A stretch of DNA of 10,249 nt from Candidatus Saccharibacteria bacterium UBA2952 (GCA_002348605.1 DEBQ01000005.1:1-10249); one strand, 5' to 3'; positions 1 through 6,564 are shown, counted from the first letter of the stretch. Notes: generated by a model not told the origin, from the letters alone. A program made the numbers and translations.

Positions 1-12
1 TGACGATACCCC

Positions 13-42
13 TTGAAAAAACCATAAGCTTAAAGCTATAAT
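13..42 (+). promoter_or_regulatory. Sigma70-type promoter of the alpha-glucan operon
   Basis: A -35 element TTGAAA (13-18) and a perfect -10 element TATAAT (37-42) are separated by 18 bp. Transcription would start near position 49, giving a leader of about 55 nt before the ATG at 105. It is the only strong consensus promoter I see ahead of the four co-directional genes, so it probably drives them all. Confidence 0.75.
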
Positions 43-73
43 ACGGACAAGATTAATCGTAGAGGGGGCCGCC

Positions 74-92
74 GTACCACCACAAGGTGTAC
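74..92 (+). promoter_or_regulatory. Small leader hairpin just upstream of the first gene's ribosome binding site
   Basis: In the 5' leader, CACC (78-81) pairs with GGTG (86-89) around the loop ACAA. GTA (74-76) pairs with TAC (90-92) across one bulged C. The hairpin ends two bases before the Shine-Dalgarno sequence GGAGAG (95-100). It may influence ribosome access, but it is short and could be chance. Confidence 0.3.
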
Positions 93-104
93 TCGGAGAG
101 CGTA

Positions 105-1322
105 ATGAACATACTGATGCTTGGGTGGGAGCTTCCGCCACACAACAGTGGTGGACTAGGCGTCGCTTGTTATTACATGAGCAAAGCGCTGGCGCTGGCT
201 GGTTCCTCCATCGATTTTGTTCTGCCCTATTCTGCTGAGCACCCCGATACATCTTTTATGCGGATACACACAGCTACGAAGCTTGGCCCTCTAGAACGAA
301 ACGGCCTTGGGGCGTACGACGCGTCGGGGTCAATCACAGATGCCTTACACCGAAAATCTGGGGAAGGTTTGAACGATATTCGTGATGTCCAGGCTAAATA
401 TATCGAATTTGTTGAATCTCACGTCAAACACAGCAAGCCCGACGCTATTCACGCGCATGACTGGCTAACAATCGAAGCGGGCATTAAAGCCAAAGAAATC
501 ACTGGTGCACCACTTGTCGTACATGTCCACGCGACCGAGTTTGACCGCGCCGGTGGGTACGGCAATCCACTAGTTCACGAAATCGAGGAACAAGGACTAC
601 TGATGGCTGACCGAATAATCGCCGTGTCCGAAATTACTAAAGGACTAATCGTACACCGCTACCGAATTCCGGCCGACAAAGTCGAAGTCATGCACAATGC
701 GTTTGACGCTTCAGTAATGGCCGGCTATAACTACGACGACCAAACCTATAAATATCTTGAGTACCTTAAGGGCGAAGGCTACACGGTCGCCGCAACAATC
801 ACGCGGTTTACGGTTCAAAAAGGACTGATTCACTTCATGAGGGCGGCCGCACGAGCATCGGAACGGTATGACAGGTTAGTATTTCTGCTTGCTGGCGACG
901 GTGAGCAGCGCGATGAGCTGTTGCGGCTGAGCGCTGACCTTGGTATAGCTGACAAAGTATTCTTTACCGGTTTCGTGCGCGGCCAACGCTGGCGCGATGC
1001 ATATACTGTTGCCGATATTTTTGTTATGAGCTCGGTATCCGAGCCGTTCGGACTGACAGCACTTGAAGCAGCCCACCACGACAACGCGCTTATTATTTCG
1101 AAGCAATCGGGAGTCGGTGAAGTTTTGTCGCACATTTTCCGTTACGATTTTTGGGATATCGACCGTCTGGCTGACCAAATGATCGCTATTGCCGCGTCTA
1201 ATGGCTTGAAACAAACGCTAAAAGTGAACGTGAAGCGAGAATACACACGGCTTTCTTGGGATGATGTCGCGTCCCGTTGCCTGGCCATGTATCGCCGACT
1301 TCTTCATGGGGTAGCCGCGTGA
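105..1322 (+). CDS. GT-B glycosyltransferase, glycogen-synthase-like (GT4/GT5 type)
   Basis: Probable cytoplasmic retaining glycosyltransferase that transfers glucose from a nucleotide sugar to an alpha-glucan. The 405-residue protein has the two-lobed GT-B pattern. The N-terminal loop has PPHNSGGLG (11-19), followed by HAHDW (116-120) and VHVHATEFDR (139-148). The C-terminal lobe carries R234 and K239 in the R-x4-K-G donor-site motif and E313-x7-E321 in EPFGLTALE. I chose ATG 105 because GGAGAG (95-100) lies just upstream and the family start MNILMLGWE follows. A GTG at 87 in frame lacks a well-placed ribosome binding site. The stop overlaps the next start by 4 bp. Neighbouring GH57 and GH15 genes favour glycogen synthase over a cell-envelope glycosyltransferase, but the donor (ADP- or UDP-glucose) cannot be read from the sequence. 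There is no signal peptide or membrane segment. Confidence 0.85.
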   Translation: MNILMLGWELPPHNSGGLGVACYYMSKALALAGSSIDFVLPYSAEHPDTSFMRIHTATKLGPLERNGLGAYDASGSITDALHRKSGEGLNDIRDVQAKYIEFVESHVKHSKPDAIHAHDWLTIEAGIKAKEITGAPLVVHVHATEFDRAGGYGNPLVHEIEEQGLLMADRIIAVSEITKGLIVHRYRIPADKVEVMHNAFDASVMAGYNYDDQTYKYLEYLKGEGYTVAATITRFTVQKGLIHFMRAAARASERYDRLVFLLAGDGEQRDELLRLSADLGIADKVFFTGFVRGQRWRDAYTVADIFVMSSVSEPFGLTALEAAHHDNALIISKQSGVGEVLSHIFRYDFWDIDRLADQMIAIAASNGLKQTLKVNVKREYTRLSWDDVASRCLAMYRRLLHGVAA

Positions 1323-2545
1323 GCAAGAAAGGCATTACGCTTTACCTTCATGTGCACCAACCGTGGCGTGTTCGTGACTATTCCGTGTTCGACACCGCGC
1401 AGCACCATGACTATTTCGACGGTAATCACGATAACGACCGGAATAATCGACGCGTGTTCGAAAAGGTAGCTGAAAAATCATACCGGCCAATGAACCGGCT
1501 GCTGCGGCAACTACTCGAGCGGCACCCTGATTTCAAACTATCACTCAGTATTACCGGTACGTTCGTCGAGCAGGCCGAAGCCTATGCACCTGACGTGCTT
1601 GAAGACTTCAAAGGCCTTGTCAAAACAGGACGGGTCGAAATCGTATCGGAAACATACTACCATTCACTCGCCTTCTTTTATTCACGCTCTGAGTTTGACC
1701 GTCAGGTAGCACAGCACCGGGAAATGGTTGAACGGGTTTTTGGCGTCACCCCCACGGCGTTCCGTAACACGGAACTTGCATACAATGATGAGCTGGCCGT
1801 ATGGGCTGACCAAGCAGGATACAAAGCCGTACTTTCCGAAGGTTGGGATCCTGTCTTGGGCGGTCGCACCCCAAATGCTGTTTACCGACCAGCTGGCACC
1901 GAAAATATTTGCCTGCTCACAAAAAACTACCGCTTAAGCGACGACGTAGCATTCCGATTCGGCAACAAAGCCTGGGAACAGTGGCCGCTCCACGCTGATT
2001 CTTACGAACAATGGCTCAACGCTGCGCTTGATGGCGGCGACACGATCAACCTGTTTATGGACTATGAAACATTCGGTGAGCATCAATGGGAAGACACGGG
2101 AATCTTTGACTTTTTCGGTGACCTAATAGGGCGCTGGTCGAGCCGAGACGACGTATCGTTCTATACCGTTACCGAAGCTGCTGAAGCATTCGAACCGCGT
2201 GGCGAAGTATCGATGCCATATACCGTCACCTGGGCCGATACCGAACGAGACCTCACCGCATGGTTGGGTAACGGCATGCAGCAAGAGGTTATGCGCTATT
2301 TGTACAACCTGGAGCACGACATCATTCGCTCTGGCGATATGTTGCTCATTTCGGATTGGCGGAAGCTTCAGACATCCGACCACGTTTATTACATGTGTAC
2401 TAAGTGGTTCAAAGACGGCGATGTACACGCCTACTTTAGTCCGTATGACTCACCGTACGACGCGTTCCTATATGTCATGAACACTGTGCGAGACCTGCGC
2501 TACCGCCTGATGGCTTACCATTCAAGCTCTCATGGAGGCTTCTGA
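1319..2545 (+). CDS. GH57 family alpha-amylase / alpha-glucanase
   Basis: Likely hydrolyses, or possibly transglycosylates, internal alpha-1,4 bonds of the glucan made by the upstream enzyme. The GH57 signatures are in order: HVHQPWR (11-17), SITGTFVEQ (77-85), FRNTELAYND (148-157) with E152 as likely nucleophile, and FMDYETFGEH (246-255) with D248 as likely acid/base. I chose GTG 1319 over the in-frame ATG 1277. GTG 1319 gives the GTGA 4-bp overlap with the upstream stop and has GGGG (1308-1311) 7 nt before it, and the conserved HxHQP block usually lies near the N-terminus. The result is 408 residues. There is no signal peptide, so the enzyme is cytoplasmic. It is shorter than GH57 branching enzymes as I know them, so amylase is favoured; exact specificity is uncertain. 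Confidence 0.88.
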   Translation: MSKKGITLYLHVHQPWRVRDYSVFDTAQHHDYFDGNHDNDRNNRRVFEKVAEKSYRPMNRLLRQLLERHPDFKLSLSITGTFVEQAEAYAPDVLEDFKGLVKTGRVEIVSETYYHSLAFFYSRSEFDRQVAQHREMVERVFGVTPTAFRNTELAYNDELAVWADQAGYKAVLSEGWDPVLGGRTPNAVYRPAGTENICLLTKNYRLSDDVAFRFGNKAWEQWPLHADSYEQWLNAALDGGDTINLFMDYETFGEHQWEDTGIFDFFGDLIGRWSSRDDVSFYTVTEAAEAFEPRGEVSMPYTVTWADTERDLTAWLGNGMQQEVMRYLYNLEHDIIRSGDMLLISDWRKLQTSDHVYYMCTKWFKDGDVHAYFSPYDSPYDAFLYVMNTVRDLRYRLMAYHSSSHGGF

Positions 2546-4494
2546 TGGGGCGGCCAATACTTCTTTCTAACGGCGAACTTCATGTTGGCCTGAACCAATT
2601 CGGGTTGGTCCACGACCTATACTTCCCCTATGTAGGGTTCGAAAACCACAGCGCAGGCGCAAATCTTCGACACAAAGTAGGAGTATGGGTTGATGGAAAA
2701 ATTTCTTGGCTCGACGATGGCACATGGCGTATCCGAATGCATACTGCCAGCGGCGCGCTGATTGGCCATACGAGGGCGCATAACCCAGCAATTGGAATTA
2801 TTCTTGAGTTCGACGATGTCATTGACACTTCTGTCAGTGTGTTTATTCGCAATATTCATATCGTTAACGCCACGGATCGTCAGCGGGATATCCGTTTGTT
2901 TATGCACCAGGCGTTCGCTATAGGTGATTCACGCAGCAACACCGACACAGCGCAGTACCTGCCAGACAGTAACGCGCTACTCCATTACCGGGGGCGACGA
3001 GCATTTGTTATTGGCGGTGAGTATGCTTCCGGCGATCCGTTTGATCAGCATTCTGTTGGAATATTCGGTATCGAAGGCCGCGAAGGAACCTACCGCGACG
3101 CCGACGACGGAGAGCTAAGTGGCAGCAATGTGGAGCATGGCCGTGTTGATTCAATCATCCGGTTTTCTATGGACATTCCCGCACACGAATCTGCTCGGAC
3201 TCACTACTGGATGGCCGCTGGAACGTCCACCCGCGAAGCTCTGTATATTCATAAGTCCGTCCAGGAGCATGGGCCGGAACATTTCATTAACGCGAGTGCG
3301 CAGTGGTGGTATGAATGGCTTGAACCAGTTAGGGCTGCCAGCAAGGTAATAGAGCCCGAGTTTCGAGCCTCATTCATCCATAGCGCTATGGTCGTTAAGG
3401 CGAATATAGACAAACGTGGGGCGGTTATTGCCACCACCGACACATCCATGCTGAACTATGCACGCGATGCGTATGCGTATTGCTGGCCGCGCGACGGAGC
3501 GTTCGCCTTATGGCCCCTCATACGGCTCGGGTATACGTCAGAACCTCTGCGTTTTTTCGAATTCTGTCGGCGCGCGCTACATCAATCAGGCTACCTAATG
3601 CACAAATACCTTGCGGATGGTTCGCTAGGTTCAAGCTGGCACCCATATGTTCACGGCGATATCAGCGCACCTCCAATTCAAGAGGACGAGACTGCCCTGA
3701 CACTCTTCATGTTCAGCCAATATTACGGCATCCAGAAAGACCCGAAACTACTAGCCGAGTTTTACGACAGCTTTGTTAAAAAAATGGCGGACTTTTTGGC
3801 CGATTACATCGACGAATCAACTTGCCTACCTAAGCCGTCATACGACCTTTGGGAAGAAAACTTTATGACCACGACCTATACTACGTCCGTCGTGTATGGT
3901 GCTTTGCTGGCAGCTGCTGAACTAGCTGAAGTTGCTGAAGATTCTGATTCTGCCGTCAAGTGGCGTTCGGCGGCCGATGATATCCAGCAGGCGGCGCATA
4001 AGCACTTATACAACAAATCACGGCAAGCGTTCTATAAGGGAATTCGTTACGAAAACGGAAACCCAGATTTCGATGGAACGGTCGACAATTCCAGCTTTTT
4101 CGGAGCGTTCATGTTTGGTCTGTTCAGCCTAGAGAGCGACGAAGTTAAGAATAGCTTCATGACGCTCAAGAACACTTTCAAGCTCGGTGAGCGTGGCTTT
4201 GGTATACCCCGCTATGAAAACGATAATTACCACCGCACTCGCCGTGACTCGTTAGGGAACCCATGGTTTATTACTTCACTATGGGCTGCACAATATGCTA
4301 ATGAAACAGGCGACGACGTATTGGCGCATGATATTGTCGGCTGGGTCAGGTCTATGACTGATGAATCTGGTATGCTCGGCGAACAGATCGACCCGGATAC
4401 CGGCGCATCCGTATCGGTTTCACCCTTGGTATGGACACATGCGGAGTATATGGCAACGCTGCTTGATATGAGTGACCGAAAGGCTGGTAAGTAG
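2545..4494 (+). CDS. GH15 glucoamylase / glucodextranase-like glycoside hydrolase
   Basis: An exo-acting inverting hydrolase expected to release glucose from non-reducing ends of alpha-glucan. The 649-residue protein has an N-terminal beta-sandwich-like region (about 1-260), then an (alpha/alpha)6-barrel region. Substrate-site motifs include YCWPRDGAFALWP (312-324) and QEDETALTLF (379-388). PSYDLWEE (431-438) holds the probable general acid E437, and LGEQIDPDTG (611-620) holds the probable general base E613, followed by PLVWTHAEY (627-635). The ATG at 2545 overlaps the upstream TGA by one base and has a strong GGAGG (2534-2538) at 6-nt spacing. No signal peptide is visible, so it acts inside the cell, consistent with glycogen mobilisation. 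Trehalase-like activity also occurs in GH15 and cannot be excluded. Confidence 0.9.
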   Translation: MGRPILLSNGELHVGLNQFGLVHDLYFPYVGFENHSAGANLRHKVGVWVDGKISWLDDGTWRIRMHTASGALIGHTRAHNPAIGIILEFDDVIDTSVSVFIRNIHIVNATDRQRDIRLFMHQAFAIGDSRSNTDTAQYLPDSNALLHYRGRRAFVIGGEYASGDPFDQHSVGIFGIEGREGTYRDADDGELSGSNVEHGRVDSIIRFSMDIPAHESARTHYWMAAGTSTREALYIHKSVQEHGPEHFINASAQWWYEWLEPVRAASKVIEPEFRASFIHSAMVVKANIDKRGAVIATTDTSMLNYARDAYAYCWPRDGAFALWPLIRLGYTSEPLRFFEFCRRALHQSGYLMHKYLADGSLGSSWHPYVHGDISAPPIQEDETALTLFMFSQYYGIQKDPKLLAEFYDSFVKKMADFLADYIDESTCLPKPSYDLWEENFMTTTYTTSVVYGALLAAAELAEVAEDSDSAVKWRSAADDIQQAAHKHLYNKSRQAFYKGIRYENGNPDFDGTVDNSSFFGAFMFGLFSLESDEVKNSFMTLKNTFKLGERGFGIPRYENDNYHRTRRDSLGNPWFITSLWAAQYANETGDDVLAHDIVGWVRSMTDESGMLGEQIDPDTGASVSVSPLVWTHAEYMATLLDMSDRKAGK

Positions 4495-4495
4495 C

Positions 4496-5161
4496 ATGGG
4501 TAAGCTCAGACACATTGTGCCGAGGGGTCTGCTGCCATCAACACAAGCGGTTAGGCGCATGGTGATAGAATTTGCTGACCGGTCGGGCATGGTGTATTTT
4601 GGCTACGTTAGCCAGCGTACTGACGAGCACCAGATTGTTCGTGGTCTGACTGTCAGTACGGACCACGTTGATGATCATTATTGTATCGGTACGTATGATC
4701 AGTACGACGTCATGTTTGTAGAGCGTTCGGACGAACTGAAGTCAGGTAAGCGACATACTTGGCATATTATGGAGTTCGACCTTAAGTCGACAGCCGATAT
4801 TCCACATTTTTTCATCGGCTCTTCCAAGCACGGCCAGGGATTTCACGAACTACTTGGAACAAAATATCCAGCACTCCACGCCATGACCCTTGGCGCTACT
4901 GCAGAATACCCCGCAAGCTTTACATCGTATTTCAGCTCGTACGTTACACCCGCGCATTTGGTTGTCATGGAGCGTCTGATTACCCCTGAAATCGCCGAAA
5001 CCATAGCCGACCACTTCAAAGGAGTGGTCATGGAAGTTACCGAGCAGGCACTTTACCTTTATTCTGAAAAGTCCCACCTAACAGCTGATCTGCTCGACAC
5101 CATGCTACAAAATGGCGTGTGGCTAGCGAAACAAATCGATCAAAATAGCCGGCACATTTGA
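4496..5161 (+). CDS. Conserved-looking protein of unknown function, last gene of the glucan operon
   Basis: I do not recognise this 221-residue protein. It has no signal peptide or membrane helix and one cysteine (C63). Histidine and aromatic residues are frequent, as in HTWHIMEFDLKS (87-98) and the PHFF and KHGQGFHELL segment (103-120). The C-terminal half alternates predicted beta strands with a helix around LITPEIAETIADHF (161-174). Its layout, FxSYVTPAHL-x-LITP followed by EQALYLYSEK, faintly resembles the DUF3137 pattern; that is inference only. ATG 4496 begins one base after the GH15 stop; a GTG at 4472 is an alternative that would overlap that gene. The ribosome binding site is weak, so translational coupling is likely. 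Tight linkage suggests a role tied to glucan metabolism, but this is not shown. Confidence 0.8.
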   Translation: MGKLRHIVPRGLLPSTQAVRRMVIEFADRSGMVYFGYVSQRTDEHQIVRGLTVSTDHVDDHYCIGTYDQYDVMFVERSDELKSGKRHTWHIMEFDLKSTADIPHFFIGSSKHGQGFHELLGTKYPALHAMTLGATAEYPASFTSYFSSYVTPAHLVVMERLITPEIAETIADHFKGVVMEVTEQALYLYSEKSHLTADLLDTMLQNGVWLAKQIDQNSRHI

Positions 5162-5174
5162 CTGTACCGGCTAT
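5142..5174 (-). terminator. Intrinsic terminator of rpmG
   Basis: TAGCCGG (5146-5152) pairs with CCGGCTA (5167-5173), with one further A-T pair outside and a 14-nt loop. Read on the reverse strand, the stem is followed by TTTT (5145-5142), which fits termination of rpmG, whose stop is 20 bp upstream. No T-run follows on the forward strand. The hairpin overlaps the last codons and stop of the convergent forward gene. Confidence 0.55.
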
Positions 5175-5193
5175 AACTGCTGGGCTAACCAGA

Positions 5194-5400
5194 TTAGCTC
5201 TTGCGAGCTTTAACTTCGTTACGTCCGAGGTTCTTCTTGGTTTCGACGTATAGGGCGTGCTTACGAGCAATCGGATCGTACTTTTTGATCTCGATCTTAT
5301 CTGGTGTATTCTGCGTGTTCTTAGTGGTGTAATACGTGCGGTGACCGCTCAGTTCACTGACCAGACCAACTAGCTTGCGTTTTGTATTCTTCTTCGCCAT
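5194..5400 (-). CDS. rpmG: Large-subunit ribosomal protein L33 (bL33), zinc-free form
   Basis: A small basic protein of the 50S subunit. MAKKNTKRKL, then YYTTKNTQNTPDKIEIKKYDP (23-43) and ARKH (45-48), match the L33 core. The two CxxC zinc motifs are absent: SELSG stands where the first pair would be and YDPIARKH where the second would be, so this is the cysteine-free (C-) version. At 68 residues it is longer than the usual 49-55, with an added basic tail (about 55-68, KKNLGRNEVKARKS). ATG 5400 has AGAGAG (5410-5405 on this strand) 4 nt upstream. It lies downstream of three tRNA genes in the same direction and has its own -10 element. Confidence 0.93.
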   Translation of the reverse strand: MAKKNTKRKLVGLVSELSGHRTYYTTKNTQNTPDKIEIKKYDPIARKHALYVETKKNLGRNEVKARKS

Positions 5401-5436
5401 TTCGCTCTCTTTAGATTTATTATCTTAATTATTATC

Positions 5437-5445
5437 ATTATAGCA
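5437..5445 (-). promoter_or_regulatory. Extended -10 promoter for rpmG
   Basis: On the reverse strand TGC (5445-5443) precedes a perfect TATAAT (5442-5437), an extended -10 element. No good -35 is visible at 17 bp. Transcription would start near 5430, giving a leader of about 30 nt before the rpmG ATG. rpmG may also be transcribed from the tRNA promoter. Confidence 0.6.
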
Positions 5446-5479
5446 CAATTTTTGTAATTATGCTAGTGGTGCATAAAAA

Positions 5480-5555
5480 TGGAGCCATCGTCGGGGCTTG
5501 AACCCGAGACCTCATCCTTACCATGGATGCGCTCTACCAACTGAGCTACGACGGC
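5480..5555 (-). tRNA. tRNA-Thr (anticodon GGU)
   Basis: A 76-nt cloverleaf including an encoded CCA (5482-5480). The acceptor arms GCCGTCG and CGATGGC pair with one G-U. The D arm contains GCTC/GAGC, the anticodon stem CATCC/GGATG closes the loop ATGGTAA, and the T arm is TCGGG/CCCGA. Anticodon GGT reads ACC and ACU threonine codons, and the discriminator is T. A TTTTT run follows CCA (5479-5475). Confidence 0.96.
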
Positions 5556-5573
5556 ATATTCGTAAATAAAAAA

Positions 5574-5658
5574 TGGTACCGGAGGTAGGACTCGAACCTA
5601 CGAAGCTAAAAAGCGGGAGATTTACAGTCTCCTGTCATTGCCACTAGACGACTCCGGC
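5574..5658 (-). tRNA. tRNA-Tyr (anticodon GUA), class II with long variable arm
   Basis: An 85-nt cloverleaf with encoded CCA (5576-5574) and discriminator A. The anticodon stem GGAGA/TCTCC closes the loop CTGTAAA, giving anticodon GTA for tyrosine. The 14-nt variable arm contains GCT/AGC around TTTT, as expected for bacterial tRNA-Tyr. The T arm is GTAGG/CCTAC. The acceptor stem pairs GCCGGAG with CTCCGGT, so the first pair is G1-U72 instead of the usual G1-C72. Confidence 0.96.
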
Positions 5659-5676
5659 ATACCTGTGTTGTTAATA

Positions 5677-5753
5677 TGGAGCCGCTTCTCGGATTCGAAC
5701 CGAGGACCTACTGTTTACAAAACAGTTGCTCTAACCAACTGAGCTAAAGCGGC
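5677..5753 (-). tRNA. tRNA-Thr (anticodon UGU)
   Basis: A 77-nt cloverleaf with encoded CCA (5679-5677) and discriminator T. The acceptor GCCGCTT pairs perfectly with AAGCGGC. The anticodon stem ACTGT/ACAGT closes the loop TTTGTAA, giving anticodon TGT for ACA and other threonine codons. The T arm is CTCGG/CCGAG. It is first of the three tRNA genes in transcription order. Confidence 0.96.
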
Positions 5754-5764
5754 ACGCATTGTAT

Positions 5765-5792
5765 ATTGTATCAAATTACCTCTGTTACGCAA
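5765..5792 (-). promoter_or_regulatory. Probable promoter of the tRNA Thr-Tyr-Thr (rpmG) unit
   Basis: On the reverse strand TGA-TACAAT (5773-5765) forms an extended -10 element, with a weak -35 TTGCGT (5792-5787) 16 bp upstream. The start would fall near 5758, about 5 nt before the first tRNA. Two TATACT-like hexamers just upstream (5804-5799 and 5797-5792) are alternatives. Confidence 0.5.
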
Positions 5793-5807
5793 GTATAGAG
5801 TATAACG

Positions 5808-5841
5808 AAATCTTTCTGCGAATTTACTTCGAGAAAGATTT
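5808..5841. repeat. Long inverted repeat between the TPR gene and the tRNA cluster
   Basis: AAATCTTTCT (5808-5817) pairs perfectly with AGAAAGATTT (5832-5841). CGAA (5819-5822) pairs with TTCG (5828-5831) inside, around a 5-nt loop and one bulged G, for 14 bp in all. No long T-run follows on either strand, so terminator function is possible but not clear. It could also be a protein-binding or RNA-processing site. Confidence 0.6.
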
Positions 5842-5869
5842 ATAACTAAGGGAAAAGCCCAGCGAAGCG

Positions 5870-5896
5870 ATAGGAAAAACCGTAGGTTTGTCCTAT
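5870..5896 (-). terminator. Hairpin directly after the TPR gene, possible terminator
   Basis: ATAGGA (5870-5875) pairs with TCCTAT (5891-5896). AAACC (5877-5881) pairs with GGTTT (5885-5889) around a GTA loop, with one A-G mismatch. It begins 5 bp past the TPR stop on the reverse strand. The 3' arm is T-rich, but no T-run follows it, so termination strength is uncertain. Confidence 0.4.
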
Positions 5897-5901
5897 ACCC
5901 C

Positions 5902-6555
5902 CTACATTACGACGCGACGCGGCTGTTTGACGCGTTTTGGCTGTCCATCGGGAACAATAAGCTTAGCTGCTTGCTCACGCAGATCGGCTGAAAGCTCTGA
6001 CTGTCCTGCCCTGTCGTATGCATCCGCTAAAATCGTCAGCGTCTGAGGGTTTTTTTCTAGCTCGACGGCGCGTTCAAGAGCAGTAATCATACGTTTAGTG
6101 TTCCCGAGCTTTTCTTGTACCTTGGCGTAGGCGATGTGACGCGCCGCTAAGTCTTCTTCCATGCCTAGGGCCTGCTCAAACGCTAACGCAGCTTTGTCGT
6201 ACTGTTCGGTCTCATAGTAAATCAGACCCACGTTGTGCAAGCTGGAGGCACTCGGTTCCAAGCTTTGAGCGATTTCAAAGCACTCAATCGCATCTTGGAA
6301 TGCCTGCTGTTTCGAATACAAAATACCGAGCCGGTTGTATGCGGTTGCGTTCCGTTCATCGACGCGAAGAATAGTCAGCAGTGCTTTTTCGGCGCGCAGG
6401 TACTTTTTATCACGCAGGCTTTCCTGAGCAATATCCCATAAACGGTCCAGCTTATCCGTTAGGCGCGACGGAAGCTCAAGTGTTACCTCGGCAATCGTCT
6501 GTCGTTGATATAGCGCCCACGCGGCAATAAGTGCAAGAAGAACAAGTCCTAGCAT
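5902..6555 (-). CDS. Membrane-anchored tetratricopeptide (TPR) repeat protein
   Basis: Probable scaffold or protein-interaction protein at the cytoplasmic membrane. Residues 2-16 (LGLVLLALIAAWALY) form a hydrophobic anchor with no cleavage site, followed by a short linker. About five TPR-like helical pairs run from 38 to 200, for example AYNRLGILYSKQQAFQDAIECFEIAQSLEP (72-101) and the LHNVGLIYYETEQYDKAALAFEQAL unit (106-130). The C-terminus is basic (KRVKQPRRVVM, 207-217). No enzymatic motif is visible and the partner is unknown. ATG 6555 lacks a Shine-Dalgarno sequence but lies 9 nt after a TATAAT, so a near-leaderless transcript is likely. It follows the clamp-loader gene by 18 bp. Confidence 0.85.
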   Translation of the reverse strand: MLGLVLLALIAAWALYQRQTIAEVTLELPSRLTDKLDRLWDIAQESLRDKKYLRAEKALLTILRVDERNATAYNRLGILYSKQQAFQDAIECFEIAQSLEPSASSLHNVGLIYYETEQYDKAALAFEQALGMEEDLAARHIAYAKVQEKLGNTKRMITALERAVELEKNPQTLTILADAYDRAGQSELSADLREQAAKLIVPDGQPKRVKQPRRVVM

Positions 6556-6564
6556 TGTTACTCA

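Noticed and set aside
87..104. GTG at 87 as start of the glycosyltransferase gene
   Set aside because: No ribosome binding site at usable spacing. ATG 105 has GGAGAG just upstream and begins the conserved MNILMLGWE sequence.
876..1214. Reverse-strand open frame of 112 codons inside the glycosyltransferase gene
   Set aside because: It lies fully antisense to a gene with clear family motifs and has no recognisable domain. Similar shadow frames inside the GH15, trpS, clamp-loader and other genes were dismissed for the same reason.
1277..1318. ATG 1277 as start of the GH57 gene
   Set aside because: It would overlap the upstream gene by 46 bp and add 14 residues before the conserved N-terminal motif. 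GTG 1319 gives the usual 4-bp overlap.
4472..4495. GTG 4472 as start of the unknown fourth gene
   Set aside because: It lies within the end of the GH15 gene. ATG 4496 directly follows the GH15 stop, though neither start has a strong ribosome binding site.
5445..5457. Short palindrome ACAA-TTT-TTGT near the rpmG promoter as an operator
   Set aside because: Only 4 bp per arm in an AT-rich stretch, so it is expected by chance.
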